A stretch of DNA of 64,000 nucleotides from Prevotella sp. HUN102 (GCF_000688375.1 NZ_JIAF01000004.1:496001-560000); one strand, 5' to 3'; shown: positions 51,845 to 60,374, numbered from the stretch's first letter. Notes: generated from the sequence alone by a model not told the origin. A program made the numbers and translations.

Positions 51845-52483
51845 ATGAGCGGAAACGAAACCATAGACCAGTACATCCAGTCGCACATCGACCACGAGGG
51901 CGACTATCTCTATCGCCTCTATCGAGCCACGAACATTCACACCGTTCACGGCAGAATGGCGAGCGGACACATTCAAGGACGACTGCTGAAAATGCTCGTG
52001 AAGATGATTCAGCCGAAGAATATCCTCGAAGTGGGCACGTTCAGCGGCTATTCGGCAATATGCCTTGCCGAAGGACTGGCAGAAGGGGGCAAGCTCTATA
52101 CATTTGAAATCAACGACGAAATGGAGGATTTCACGCGTCCGTGGATTGAGGGTTCGCCCGTTGCCGACAAGATAGACTTCAGAATAGGCGATGCCAACGA
52201 GGAAGCACCGAAACTCGGCGTGGTATTCGATATGGCTTTCGTGGACGGCGACAAGCGAACCTACATTGAAACCTACGAAATGACGATGAGGATTCTGCGC
52301 CCGGGAGGCTATATCCTTGCCGACAATACGCTGTGGGACGGACACGTCATCGACCCTGCCTACGACAAGGATCATCAGACCTTAGGCATACGCAATTTCA
52401 ACGATCACGTAGCCAAGGACGAGCGTGTGGAGAAGGTCATACTCCCGCTCCGCGACGGTCTTACCATCATTCGGAAGAAATAA
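51845..52483 (+). CDS. Class I SAM-dependent O-methyltransferase
   Basis: 212 residues from the ATG at 51845. It resembles the caffeoyl-CoA O-methyltransferase-like family, using a divalent metal and SAM. NILEVGTFSGYSAICLAEGL (about residue 60) is SAM motif I, MAFVDGDKRTYIETYEM (about 130) contains the metal-binding Asp, and GGYILADNTLWDGHV (about 155) supplies a second metal/substrate segment. The substrate is unknown. It starts 35 bp after aroQ on the same strand. Confidence 0.9.
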   Translation: MSGNETIDQYIQSHIDHEGDYLYRLYRATNIHTVHGRMASGHIQGRLLKMLVKMIQPKNILEVGTFSGYSAICLAEGLAEGGKLYTFEINDEMEDFTRPWIEGSPVADKIDFRIGDANEEAPKLGVVFDMAFVDGDKRTYIETYEMTMRILRPGGYILADNTLWDGHVIDPAYDKDHQTLGIRNFNDHVAKDERVEKVILPLRDGLTIIRKK

Positions 52484-52508
52484 GTTTCGCTATTTGGCAA
52501 AGAATCAG

Positions 52509-52516
52509 TAACTTTG
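52509..52516 (+). promoter_or_regulatory. -7 promoter element of rbfA
   Basis: TAACTTTG matches TAnnTTTG, with TTTC about 20 nt upstream. The leader to rbfA would be about 60 nt. Confidence 0.55.
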
Positions 52517-52583
52517 CACATTCAAAACAACGGCTGCCGGCAATGCACGCACATCGAAAGGCAGCTTCAAACACATTTATCAA

Positions 52584-52919
52584 ATGCAAGAAACAAGACA
52601 GAATCGCATAGCCCGCCTGCTTCAGAAGGAACTGGCGAGCATCTTCCAGAGCCAGACACGTGCAATGCACGGCGTCCTCGTGAGTGTTACCCGCGCAAAG
52701 GTAAGCCCCGACCTCGGTATCTGCACTTCCTATCTGAGCATCTTCCCATCGGAACGCGGCGAGGAAATCCTCAAGAACATCAATGCCAACGAGAAAACCA
52801 TCCGCTACGAGCTTGGACAGCGTGTTCACAATCAGTTGCGCATCATTCCCGAACTGCGTTTCTTCATCGACGATTCGCTGGACTACATCGAGAGAATTGA
52901 CGATTTGCTGAAGAAATAA
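52584..52919 (+). CDS. rbfA: Ribosome-binding factor A
   Basis: 111 residues with the KH-like fold of RbfA, which aids 30S maturation near the 3' end of 16S rRNA. Typical segments are TRQNRIARLLQKELASIFQS, GVLVSVTRAKVSPDLGICTS and RIIPELRFFIDDSLDYIERI. Its stop overlaps the permease start by one base (TAATG), so the two are coupled. Confidence 0.93.
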   Translation: MQETRQNRIARLLQKELASIFQSQTRAMHGVLVSVTRAKVSPDLGICTSYLSIFPSERGEEILKNINANEKTIRYELGQRVHNQLRIIPELRFFIDDSLDYIERIDDLLKK

Positions 52920-54145
52920 TGAATTTTCCCTTCTACATCGCCCGCCGCTACCTTCTCTCCAAGAAGAGCACGCACGCCATCAATGTGATCAGTCTGATTT
53001 CAGTGATAGGCGTTGCCGTGGCTACGATGGCACTGGTGGTTGTGCTGAGTGGCTTCAACGGTTTCTCGGATCTCTTTGCCTCGTTCTTTACCAACTTCGA
53101 TCCACAGCTGAAGATAGAAGCAACGAAGGGAAAGGCAGCAGCGGCCGACGACCCGATTCTGGAGAAAATCAAGTCGCTGCCATCCGTAGCCGTTGCCACG
53201 AAGTGTGTCTCCGATCAGGCTATGGCTACCTACAACGGCAAGCAACTGATGGTTACGGTAAAGGGAGTGGAAGACAACTTCGATTCGCTTACCAACATCA
53301 GCAACATTCTCTATGGCGACGGCGATTTCAGGCTCCACATTGCCAATCTTGAATACGGCATCGTCGGCATTGGCGTGGCAGAATCGCTCGGAACCACTGT
53401 TGAATGGCGCGACTATCTGCGCATCTACGCGCCACAGCGCAAGGGGCAATACGATATGTCGAACCCGACGAATGCCTTCGTGGCAGACTCTTTGATTTCG
53501 CCGGGTGTGATATTTCAGGTAAAAAACAACAAATACGCAAACCACATCATCACTTCCATCGGGTTTGCCCGGAGAATCTTCAACCGTCAGGGCGAGATAA
53601 CCTCGCTCGAACTTCGCCTGAAAGCAGGGGAAGACATAGAAAAGACGAAGAAACAGATACAGGAATTGGCAGGCGATGCGTTTACAGTAAAGGACAGATA
53701 CGAACAACAGGCCGACACTTTCAACATTATGCGCATTGAAAAGCTCTTTGCCTACGTATTTCTTACCTTTATATTAATGGTGGCGTGCTTCAATATCATC
53801 GGTTCGCTCTCAATGTTGATGATCGACAAGAAGGAAGACATACAGACTTTGCGCAATCTCGGTGCAACGGACAAGCAGATTAATCAGATATTTCTCTTTG
53901 AGGGGCGTATGATTTCTGCCTTCGGTGCATTCATCGGAATCGCCGTCGGACTGCTCCTGTGCTGGCTTCAGCAGGTTTACGGAATTGTCCGGCTCGGCGA
54001 TCAGGCGGGAAACTTCGTTGTAAACGCCTACCCTATCAGTGTGCATCCGTGGGACATCGTTGCCATTTTCCTTACCGTGATTGTCATCGGATGGCTCGCC
54101 GTGTGGTATCCTGTGAGATATATGAGCCGAAAACTCACAAAATAG
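52919..54145 (+). CDS. FtsX-like ABC transporter permease (LolC/LolE type)
   Basis: 408 residues. FYIARRYLLSKKSTHAINVI precedes the first membrane helix (VIGVAVATMALVVVLSGFNG). A periplasmic domain of about 200 residues follows, then three C-terminal helices (VFLTFILMVACFNIIGSLSM, AFGAFIGIAVGLLLCWLQQV, VAIFLTVIVIGWLAVW). This is the architecture of LolC/E, which extract lipoproteins from the inner membrane together with a separate ATPase that is not in the window. It starts one base before the rbfA stop ends. Confidence 0.88.
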   Translation: MNFPFYIARRYLLSKKSTHAINVISLISVIGVAVATMALVVVLSGFNGFSDLFASFFTNFDPQLKIEATKGKAAAADDPILEKIKSLPSVAVATKCVSDQAMATYNGKQLMVTVKGVEDNFDSLTNISNILYGDGDFRLHIANLEYGIVGIGVAESLGTTVEWRDYLRIYAPQRKGQYDMSNPTNAFVADSLISPGVIFQVKNNKYANHIITSIGFARRIFNRQGEITSLELRLKAGEDIEKTKKQIQELAGDAFTVKDRYEQQADTFNIMRIEKLFAYVFLTFILMVACFNIIGSLSMLMIDKKEDIQTLRNLGATDKQINQIFLFEGRMISAFGAFIGIAVGLLLCWLQQVYGIVRLGDQAGNFVVNAYPISVHPWDIVAIFLTVIVIGWLAVWYPVRYMSRKLTK

Positions 54146-54300
54146 GAACGCGCTCTACCTATTTATAGATAGCCATCAGCCCGACATTGCATCGACATCA
54201 GCTCGCTTATATATTGCCATTAGCCCATTGGCTAATGGCTTTTTCGTATTCATCGGTTCAGAAAATAATCCCTCTCAAAAGACATTATCATTAACAAGAC

Positions 54301-54325
54301 ATTATTACGAAATAATCGTAATAAT
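54301..54325. promoter_or_regulatory. Distal palindrome upstream of the blaI-like gene
   Basis: ATTATTACGA (54301-54310) and TCGTAATAAT (54316-54325) are a perfect inverted pair with a 5-nt spacer. The core TACGA...TCGTA resembles the operator at 54387-54403. Confidence 0.55.
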
Positions 54326-54376
54326 CTATTTATCAGTAAAAATATCTCTTTAATTTGCATTTATTAACGTCTAAAA

Positions 54377-54408
54377 CTTGACATTACTACGAAAAGTTCG
54401 TAGCTTTG
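54377..54408 (+). promoter_or_regulatory. Promoter and operator of the blaI/M56 operon
   Basis: TTGAC (54378) and TAGCTTTG (54401-54408) form a promoter with about 19-nt spacing. CTACGAA-aag-TTCGTAG (54387-54403) is a perfect 7-bp-arm palindrome sitting between and over the -7 box, as expected for autorepression by the BlaI-type product. Confidence 0.65.
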
Positions 54409-54437
54409 CGACAGATAAAAACTTAAATGGATTGACA

Positions 54438-54791
54438 ATGGAGAAATTAACGAAACAGGAAGAGGAAGTAATGCTGCTCATCTGGAAGCTGGAATCCTGC
54501 ACAGTGAAGCAGGTTTTGGAACTGATACCCGAGCCAAAACCACCCTACACAACGCTCGCCTCTACCATAAACAACCTGAAACGGAAGGGATACCTCAACG
54601 CCGAACAGAAAGGAGTTACCTATATTTTCACACCGAACATCAGGCAGAGCGAATACAAAAAGGAATTTATGACGAGCTTCGTGGGCGACTATTTCAAAAA
54701 TTCGTTTCGCGAAATGGTGTCATTCTTCGCAAAGGAGCAGAAGATTACGCCCGAAGAACTGAAGGACATCATCAGAGAAATAGAGAAATAA
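54438..54791 (+). CDS. BlaI/MecI/CopY-family repressor
   Basis: 117 residues from the ATG at 54438. The winged helix is clear: LTKQEEEVMLLIWKLESCTV, VKQVLELIPEPKPPYTTLAS (recognition helix) and INNLKRKGYLNAEQKGVTYIFTP (wing). The C-terminal helices form the dimer. BlaI proteins repress their operon until the partner M56 sensor triggers cleavage. The M56 gene starts 94 bp downstream, and an operator lies in the promoter. No beta-lactamase gene is adjacent, so the target may be the operon itself. Confidence 0.92.
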   Translation: MEKLTKQEEEVMLLIWKLESCTVKQVLELIPEPKPPYTTLASTINNLKRKGYLNAEQKGVTYIFTPNIRQSEYKKEFMTSFVGDYFKNSFREMVSFFAKEQKITPEELKDIIREIEK

Positions 54792-54885
54792 ATGCTGAAT
54801 GAGGGAACGTTCATTGCAGAATAAGGATACCCTCATTGCTCCGGCATTCAGTATATAATCCAACATTCCCAAACAAAACTGCCCT

Positions 54886-56313
54886 ATGATCTATCTCCTC
54901 AAAGTAAACATTGCGCTAATAGTGCTCTTCGGCTTCTACAAGCTGATATTCTCTGGCGACACCTTCTTCCATTGGAGACGTGCCAGTTTGCTGTGCATCT
55001 ATTTCATAGCGATGCTCATTCCGGGGCTTAACTTCTCTTACTGGATCAGCTCAAACACGGAAATGCAGTCTATGGCAAACTCCTATGCGGCGAACGTGCT
55101 GCCGGCAATCACTATAACGCCGCAACAGGAACAGGGCATCGGATGGCAGAGCATCTTTCTGTGGGGCTACGCTGCCGTTGTCGCTCTCCTATTGCTGCGG
55201 TTCGCAGCGCAGGTAATTTCCATTGCGCAACTGGCAAGGGAATGCAAGGTGGAGGAAGTAGGCGGCCGACGCATCCACAAGCTGAAAGCCAACGAAGGTC
55301 CGTTCTCGTTTTTCAACTGTATATTCGTGAATCCGGAGAAGCACACGGAGCGCGAACTCGCCGAAATAATGGAACACGAACAGACGCACTGCCGACAACT
55401 GCACTCGCTGGATATTCTCTTCACGGAACTCTTCAGCATCCTTTTCTGGCTGAATCCATTCACTTGGCTGCTGAAAAGGGAAGTGAGGCTGAACCTTGAA
55501 TATCTCGCTGACAACCGAGTGCTTGAAACCGGCTCCGACAGCAAGGAATACCAGTACCACCTCTTGGGACTGACTTATAGAAAGAACGTAGCTACAATAT
55601 CAAATAATTTCAATGTTTTACCCCTTAAAATGAGAATCAAAATGATGAACAAAAAACGTACAAAAGGGATTGGAAAGGCTAAATACGGCCTGTTCGTCCC
55701 GATGACAGCAGCGTTGCTCGTTGTAAGCAACATAGAAACTGTGGCAAGAGAAATAGCAAACGGAGTAGCAAACATCCCAGTCCTTTCCTCCGTAACGGAG
55801 AAGATGGCGACTAACGGCAGCGAGACTGTCAAGCCCGAGAGCAAGATAATCGAGCCTGTGGCGCAATCTCCATCCGACATTAATAAGGAAGAGGTGCAGA
55901 ACGAAGTGGCATTGAACCCAACAGAAGCACTTCCAAACGAGACAGAAAATGCTGCCGAAGAACTTGCAAGCGGCCCAAAGAAGATTTATATGACAACCGA
56001 GCAGATGCCTCAGTTCGATGGAAATATGATGCAATGGCTGGCAGAGAATCTGAACTATCCTGCTGAAGCAGAGAAGAAGAACGAGCAGGGAAAAGTGGTG
56101 GTAAGATTCGTGGTAAATGAAAACGGCAAGGTAACGGACGCGGAAATAGTGCGAAGCATATCGCCATCGCTCGACAAGGAAGCTCTGCGCGTGGTGCTTG
56201 CAATGCCGAAGTGGAAACCCGGTATGAAGGACAACAAGCCAGTATCCGTTTACTACACATTGCCTATCACCTTCAAGCTGACGGGCGACAAGGCTGACAA
56301 GAATACGAAATAA
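54886..56313 (+). CDS. M56 (BlaR1-like) membrane metallopeptidase with TonB-like C-terminal domain
   Basis: 475 residues. Membrane helices at the N-terminus (YLLKVNIALIVLFGFYKLIF, RASLLCIYFIAMLIPGL, IFLWGYAAVVALLLLRFA) precede the zinc motif EIMEHEQTHCRQLHSLD (HExxH, about residue 163) and LNLEYLADNRVLETG with the third ligand. A Pro/Glu-rich linker (about 300-360) leads to a TonB C-terminal domain (NLNYPAEAEKKNEQGKVVVR, ALRVVLAMPKWKPGMKDNKP). It lacks a penicillin-binding domain, so the signal is not a beta-lactam by the known BlaR1 route. Confidence 0.9.
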   Translation: MIYLLKVNIALIVLFGFYKLIFSGDTFFHWRRASLLCIYFIAMLIPGLNFSYWISSNTEMQSMANSYAANVLPAITITPQQEQGIGWQSIFLWGYAAVVALLLLRFAAQVISIAQLARECKVEEVGGRRIHKLKANEGPFSFFNCIFVNPEKHTERELAEIMEHEQTHCRQLHSLDILFTELFSILFWLNPFTWLLKREVRLNLEYLADNRVLETGSDSKEYQYHLLGLTYRKNVATISNNFNVLPLKMRIKMMNKKRTKGIGKAKYGLFVPMTAALLVVSNIETVAREIANGVANIPVLSSVTEKMATNGSETVKPESKIIEPVAQSPSDINKEEVQNEVALNPTEALPNETENAAEELASGPKKIYMTTEQMPQFDGNMMQWLAENLNYPAEAEKKNEQGKVVVRFVVNENGKVTDAEIVRSISPSLDKEALRVVLAMPKWKPGMKDNKPVSVYYTLPITFKLTGDKADKNTK

Positions 56314-56488
56314 GAGAGAGGGGACGAGGGGACGAGGAAACAAAGGAACAAGTAGGTTTCTTCATTTCTGTCCTTTCATTCACAGCCTGCCATTAGTTTT
56401 CGTGCAAGCACAAAGAATCTTACTTGCCCCTCCGCCTCTCGTCCCCTTTCCCATCTTCCACTTCCCATCTCCCATTTCCCATCAGCCA
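56312..56488. repeat. Purine-rich and pyrimidine-rich repeats between the M56 and TPR genes
   Basis: GAGAGGGGACGAGG repeats (56312-56352) are followed near the TPR start by CCCATCTCCCATTTCCCATC (56463-56483). The first contains GGGGACGAG and the second part CTCGTCCCC (56438-56446), so they can pair. Confidence 0.6.
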
Positions 56489-57430
56489 ATGAAGAAAACA
56501 ATATACATTCTCCTCGCTTTCCTTGCCCTCGCAAGCCATTTGCAGGCACAAAGCCGACAGACATTTATTGCCAAGGGAGACAGTTGCGTGAAGGAATACG
56601 ACTATCACACAGCCATCTTCCACTATCAGGAAGCACAGAAGATGAAGAACGATGCCGAGGTGCAGACGAAACTCGCCGACTGCCACTATCAAAGGAACGA
56701 ATACAGAAAGTGTTTCGACCTGCTGAACGGCATCAGCGAGGACAGTCTGAACCACGATATGATGCGCAAGAAATACTATCTGCTCGGAAATCTGAAGATG
56801 CAGGTGGAGCAAATATGGTGCGGCGTTGCCATCGTGAAGCGTTTTCCGAAGGACAGCCGAATCGTTGCCGACCTTATGAGGCTCTACATCAGCGATGATT
56901 TCTTTCAGCCCAACACGGCAATCCGATACGGAATGCAGTACTGCGCTCAGGATTCCACCAACAACGAAGTGAACCTTGCACTCGCCGAAGCATACTTCCA
57001 CAACAAAAAATACGAGGAATCCGTCGAAACCTACAAGAAGGTGTTTGCCAATAACGACACCACCTACACGGCTCTCTACTACACGGGCAATGCCTACGAA
57101 TACCTGAATCAGCCCGATTCGGCTGTGGTCTACTATCGGAAAGCCGTCGGACGCTATCCGCAATACGCCGTGGGCTACTATCGTCTGGGCGTTGTGGAAG
57201 CGAATCTGGGATATTCCGAAGCAGCCGTGGCGCATCTTCAGCAAGCCGTGGCTCTCTACGAACCGAGCAAAGCCATTATGGCTATCATCTACCGGAATAT
57301 GGGCGATGCAAAATACAATCTTAAAGATTATGAAGCTGCAGATGCCTATTGGGAAGCCGCACTGAGCTATTCGCCCAATGAGGAACTGGAACGGAAGCGC
57401 GAGGAAGTGAGAAAAGAAGCAAGGAGATAA
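56489..57430 (+). CDS. Tetratricopeptide repeat protein, exported
   Basis: 313 residues from the ATG at 56489, giving a signal peptide (KKTIYILLAFLALASHLQAQ). The upstream frame start at 56402 is inside pyrimidine repeats. TPR-like helix pairs run through the protein: YDYHTAIFHYQEAQKMKNDA, AYFHNKKYEESVETYKKVF, YTGNAYEYLNQPDSAVVYYR and VGYYRLGVVEANLGYSEAAV. TPRs mediate protein contacts. The protein is periplasmic with no assigned partner. It is followed by a repeat-rich gap. Confidence 0.85.
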   Translation: MKKTIYILLAFLALASHLQAQSRQTFIAKGDSCVKEYDYHTAIFHYQEAQKMKNDAEVQTKLADCHYQRNEYRKCFDLLNGISEDSLNHDMMRKKYYLLGNLKMQVEQIWCGVAIVKRFPKDSRIVADLMRLYISDDFFQPNTAIRYGMQYCAQDSTNNEVNLALAEAYFHNKKYEESVETYKKVFANNDTTYTALYYTGNAYEYLNQPDSAVVYYRKAVGRYPQYAVGYYRLGVVEANLGYSEAAVAHLQQAVALYEPSKAIMAIIYRNMGDAKYNLKDYEAADAYWEAALSYSPNEELERKREEVRKEARR

Positions 57431-57524
57431 GGGGACGAGGAAACGAGTGGACAAGAAGACAAGGGGACAAGGAGGCATTTGCAGTTCTATTAATCCGAAT
57501 CCGGAATAAAATGGCAAGGCTCTA

Positions 57525-57740
57525 TCGCTCACAGATTTCGCAGATTCACAGATTTACCCCTATTTTCCAAAACACAGAGAAAGCAAAGCCTTCAAAGATA
57601 ACACAGATGCTTGATGAGAAACGATTGGGTATTTGGTTTGCAATACTCATTCGCACAAGGAAATCCGTGCTATCCTTGAAGGCTTTGCCTTCTCTGTGGC
57701 GTAAATAAACATCTGTGATTCTGCGCAATCCGTGAGAGAA
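57525..57740. repeat. Inverse pair of CACAGATT-family repeats
   Basis: CTCACAGATTTCGCAGATTC (57529-57548) is inverted with few mismatches at 57712-57737. The inner parts, CACAGAGAAAGCAAAGCCTT and its inverse, match the repeat at 50994-51047 (CACAGAGAATGCAAGGCATT). Confidence 0.75.
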
Positions 57741-57832
57741 AAAACACAAAATGGCTGAATAATTATTAGCGCAACCACACACTTTCAAGTTCAGACTCAT
57801 CCTGAACTCAAGTTACTATATGATATTTATTG

Positions 57833-58004
57833 AAATATTACGTGATATTTACCAAAATATTACGTGATATTTACCAAAATATTACGTGATATTTACCAAA
57901 ATATTACGTGATATTTACCAAAATATTACGTGATATTTACCAAAATATTACGTGATATTTGCTAAAATATTACGTGATATTTGCTAAAATATTACGTGAT
58001 ATTT
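57833..58004. repeat. Eight-unit 22-bp palindrome array, family A
   Basis: Eight identical 18-bp imperfect palindromes AAATATTACGTGATATTT start at 57833, 57855, 57877, 57899, 57921, 57943, 57965 and 57987. They are separated by ACCA (first five) or GCTA (last two). A decayed ninth half-unit, TGATATTT (57821-57828), keeps the 22-bp register. A two-unit relative is at 2898-2937. Confidence 0.95.
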
Positions 58005-58165
58005 ACAGTTCATCCCTGCAAAAAATGCACTACATTCTTCGCACGCTTGAAAAAGGAAAAATATCCATTGCTTTTCAACGACTTGCAAAACACGCAATAT
58101 TGCTCATATTATGCAAGTCCAAACCGCCACTCTTCCCCAACAAAAGAAAGGGAATTGCCTTCCAT

Positions 58166-58231
58166 CTCACATTTCCCATTTCCCATCTCACATTTCCCAT
58201 CTCCCATTTCCCATCTCCCATTTCCCATTAT
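58166..58231. repeat. CATTTCCC/CATCTCCC short tandem repeat
   Basis: CATTTCCCATTTCCCATCTC and variants repeat about nine times with a 7-bp period, ending at the stop codon of murI. Similar tracts lie at 56446-56483 and 61041-61110. Confidence 0.8.
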
Positions 58232-59070
58232 TCCAAATCCAAATGCTCCACTTCGATATCATCGTGTAGGAAGATGCGTGCACTTTCCTTGAACTTCGTT
58301 TCGTTTTCCGTAGTGCAATAGCGAACCGTGCCACCCTTCGTACACAAACAATCCATTTCCTCGTGCCGGGCAAGATAACTCTTCAGGCTCTCGGCAACAT
58401 ATTCGCCCTGTGGGACGATGCGGATACCTCGGGGAACGTACTTCAGAATCTTCGGCATCAGGATGGGATAATGCGTGCAGCCAAGAATGAGCGTGTCTAT
58501 TTCCGGATCCTGCTGCAAGATGTGATCGATGCGCTTCCGAACGAAATAGTCTGCCCCGGGGCCGTCTGCCTCATTGTTCTCGATGATGGGCACCCAGAGT
58601 GGACAGGCAACGCCCGTTACCGACACGTCGGGCCACAGTTTCTGAATCTCCATCGTGTAGCTGTTGCTCTTCACGGTGCCCTCGGTAGCCAACAGGCCTA
58701 TATGACGGCTGTTGGTCAGTTCGCCGATGATTTCTGCCGTAGGACGTATTACGCCCAATACGCGGCGCCGGGCATCAATCCGCGGAAGGTCGTTCTGCTG
58801 AATGGTGCGGAGGGCTTTCGCCGAGGCTGTGTTGCAACCGAGGATTACCAACTGGCAACCCATATCGAAGAGCTTCAGCACGGCCTGTCGCGTGAACTGA
58901 TAAACCACGTCGAAAGAGCGCGAGCCGTAGGGCGCACGGGCATTGTCGCCAAGGTAGATGTAGTCGTACTGGGGCAACAACTGTCGGATTCCGTCGAGAA
59001 TGGTAAGCCCTCCATAGCCGGAATCGAAAACCCCGATGGGACCGGGAGATTGAGAATAGGTCTGCCTCAT
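58228..59070 (-). CDS. murI: Glutamate racemase
   Basis: 280 residues, producing D-glutamate for peptidoglycan. GVFDSGYGGLTILDGIRQLL (catalytic-region Asp), LGDNARAPYGSRS, VILGCNTASAKAL (first catalytic Cys, about residue 78) and DTLILGCTHYPILMPKI (second Cys and His, about 195) are canonical. Its start lies 7 bp after the stop of the last skp-like gene, so it is cotranscribed with it. The downstream end runs into a pyrimidine-rich tandem repeat. Confidence 0.95.
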   Translation of the reverse strand: MRQTYSQSPGPIGVFDSGYGGLTILDGIRQLLPQYDYIYLGDNARAPYGSRSFDVVYQFTRQAVLKLFDMGCQLVILGCNTASAKALRTIQQNDLPRIDARRRVLGVIRPTAEIIGELTNSRHIGLLATEGTVKSNSYTMEIQKLWPDVSVTGVACPLWVPIIENNEADGPGADYFVRKRIDHILQQDPEIDTLILGCTHYPILMPKILKYVPRGIRIVPQGEYVAESLKSYLARHEEMDCLCTKGGTVRYCTTENETKFKESARIFLHDDIEVEHLDLE

Positions 59071-59077
59071 CTTGGGT

Positions 59078-59581
59078 TTACTTCAGCATATTCTTGAGCA
59101 TTTCCGTTATGTTCTCGCCCACCAATGCGTCCACGTAGGGCAAGGCGTTGTTGTCGGTGTTGAGAATGAAAGCGTATCCCTTCGCTGTTCCCATCTGACG
59201 GATGGCAGCATTGAGCTTTGCAAACACAGGAGCAAAGGCATCCGCCTGTGCTTGATTCAGCAGTCGCTGGGATTCCTGCTTGAAAGCCTCATTCTTGTCC
59301 ATCATTTCCTGAAGTTCAGCCTGACGCTTCTTGAGAATTGAAGGTGCAAAATCCTTTTGTCCTTCCAGAAAATCTTCGTACTTGGCGTGGAAATCATTCT
59401 CGGAACGCTGGAGTTCGGCGTCGTACTTGGCACGCAGTTCGTCGAGATTTCTTGCAGCAACAACATAGTCGGGCATAGATTTCAATACTTCGTCGTAGCT
59501 GAAATATGCAAACTTCAATGACTGAGCCGATGCCAGCAGGGGCAAGGCGAGGAGGAATAGAAAAAGAATTGATTTTTTCAT
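59078..59581 (-). CDS. OmpH/Skp-family periplasmic chaperone (third of three)
   Basis: 167 residues with a signal peptide (KKSILFLFLLALPLLASAQ). The body is the Skp layout: strand KFAYFSYDEVLKSMPDYVVA, two long charged helices (AKYDAELQRSENDFHAKYED, KRQAELQEMMDKNEAFKQES) and a final strand with YAFILNTDNNALPYVD. Skp holds unfolded barrels on the way to BamA. A terminator (59611-59656) separates it from the previous copy, so this one and murI may have their own promoter. Confidence 0.9.
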   Translation of the reverse strand: MKKSILFLFLLALPLLASAQSLKFAYFSYDEVLKSMPDYVVAARNLDELRAKYDAELQRSENDFHAKYEDFLEGQKDFAPSILKKRQAELQEMMDKNEAFKQESQRLLNQAQADAFAPVFAKLNAAIRQMGTAKGYAFILNTDNNALPYVDALVGENITEMLKNMLK

Positions 59582-59610
59582 TATTATTGATTTTGTCGCT
59601 ATGGTTGAGA

Positions 59611-59656
59611 AATAAAAAAGAGGTCATCGCAACAAGAGTATTCCTGCGATGACCTC
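59611..59656 (-). terminator. Rho-independent terminator between two skp-like genes
   Basis: GAGGTCATCGCA (59620-59631) pairs with TGCGATGACCTC (59645-59656) around a 13-nt loop, followed on the minus strand by CTTTTTTATTT. Confidence 0.88.
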
Positions 59657-59763
59657 ACCCAATCTCATCCTGTTGAGGAAGAGACTTGTTGAACGGGGTA
59701 AAGACACCCGTGATTTCTTAATTAAGACGCAATGAAGTTAAGGAACGACTTCTGCCTTCCCTC

Positions 59764-60267
59764 TTACTTCATCTTAGCCAACTGTGCCTTTACTTCGGCT
59801 GTGATGTCCTTGCTTACTGCATCGTTGATGTAGAGAGGCTGACCTGCTTCCTTCTCCATAATGTAAACATAACCACCAGCCTTGGCTACTGCTGCAATGG
59901 CGTTGCGAACCTTTTCGAGCACAGGGCCGAGAGACTTCTGCTGCTCCTCGTTGAAAGCGCGCTGGTTGTCCTGAGCTGTCTGCTGAATCTTAGCGTACAT
60001 ATCCTGAAGAGCCTTTTCAGTTTCAGCCTGCTTTGTAGCATTCATCGTACTCTTCGTCTTGTCGTACTCTTCAGCCTTACGCTGCAATTCTGCCTGCATA
60101 TCCGTAAGCTGCTTCTCGTACTCCTTGCCCTTGGCTTCGAGCTTCTGCTGCACGCTGGTAGCTTCGGGGAGAGACTGAAGAAGAGCCTGTGAATCGAGGT
60201 GGCCGAACTTCTGAGCAAACATTGTCATTGGTGCGCAAAGCATCAACATTAAAAATAGCTTTTTCAT
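59764..60267 (-). CDS. OmpH/Skp-family periplasmic chaperone (second of three)
   Basis: 167 residues with signal peptide (KKLFLMLMLCAPMTMFAQ). FGHLDSQALLQSLPEATSVQ is the N-terminal strand and turn, followed by a long coiled-coil pair (KGKEYEKQLTDMQAELQRKA, KQAETEKALQDMYAKIQQTA) and GGYVYIMEKEAGQPLYIND. It is a paralogue of the genes on both sides. It ends before a strong terminator. Confidence 0.9.
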   Translation of the reverse strand: MKKLFLMLMLCAPMTMFAQKFGHLDSQALLQSLPEATSVQQKLEAKGKEYEKQLTDMQAELQRKAEEYDKTKSTMNATKQAETEKALQDMYAKIQQTAQDNQRAFNEEQQKSLGPVLEKVRNAIAAVAKAGGYVYIMEKEAGQPLYINDAVSKDITAEVKAQLAKMK

Positions 60268-60374
60268 TTTCTTTATAGTTTTAATTGTTTATAATTTTCT
60301 TTACTGTATTATCTGTTTTTTGATTTTCATCCAATCAATATGAATGCTGCAAACGAGACGGAACAGACGCATTA

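Larger units (their letters stand above)
57431..58227. repeat. Repeat-rich intergenic region between convergent genes
   Basis: The 797 bp hold GGACAAG repeats (57427-57474), a pair of inverse CACAGATT-family repeats (57525-57610 and 57640-57740), the eight-unit palindrome array (57833-58004) and CATTTCCCATCTC repeats (58166-58231). No gene is supported. Confidence 0.75.

Noticed and set aside
57811..58004. CRISPR array
   Set aside because: The spacers are only 4 bp and nearly constant, units are 18 bp, and no cas genes are nearby.
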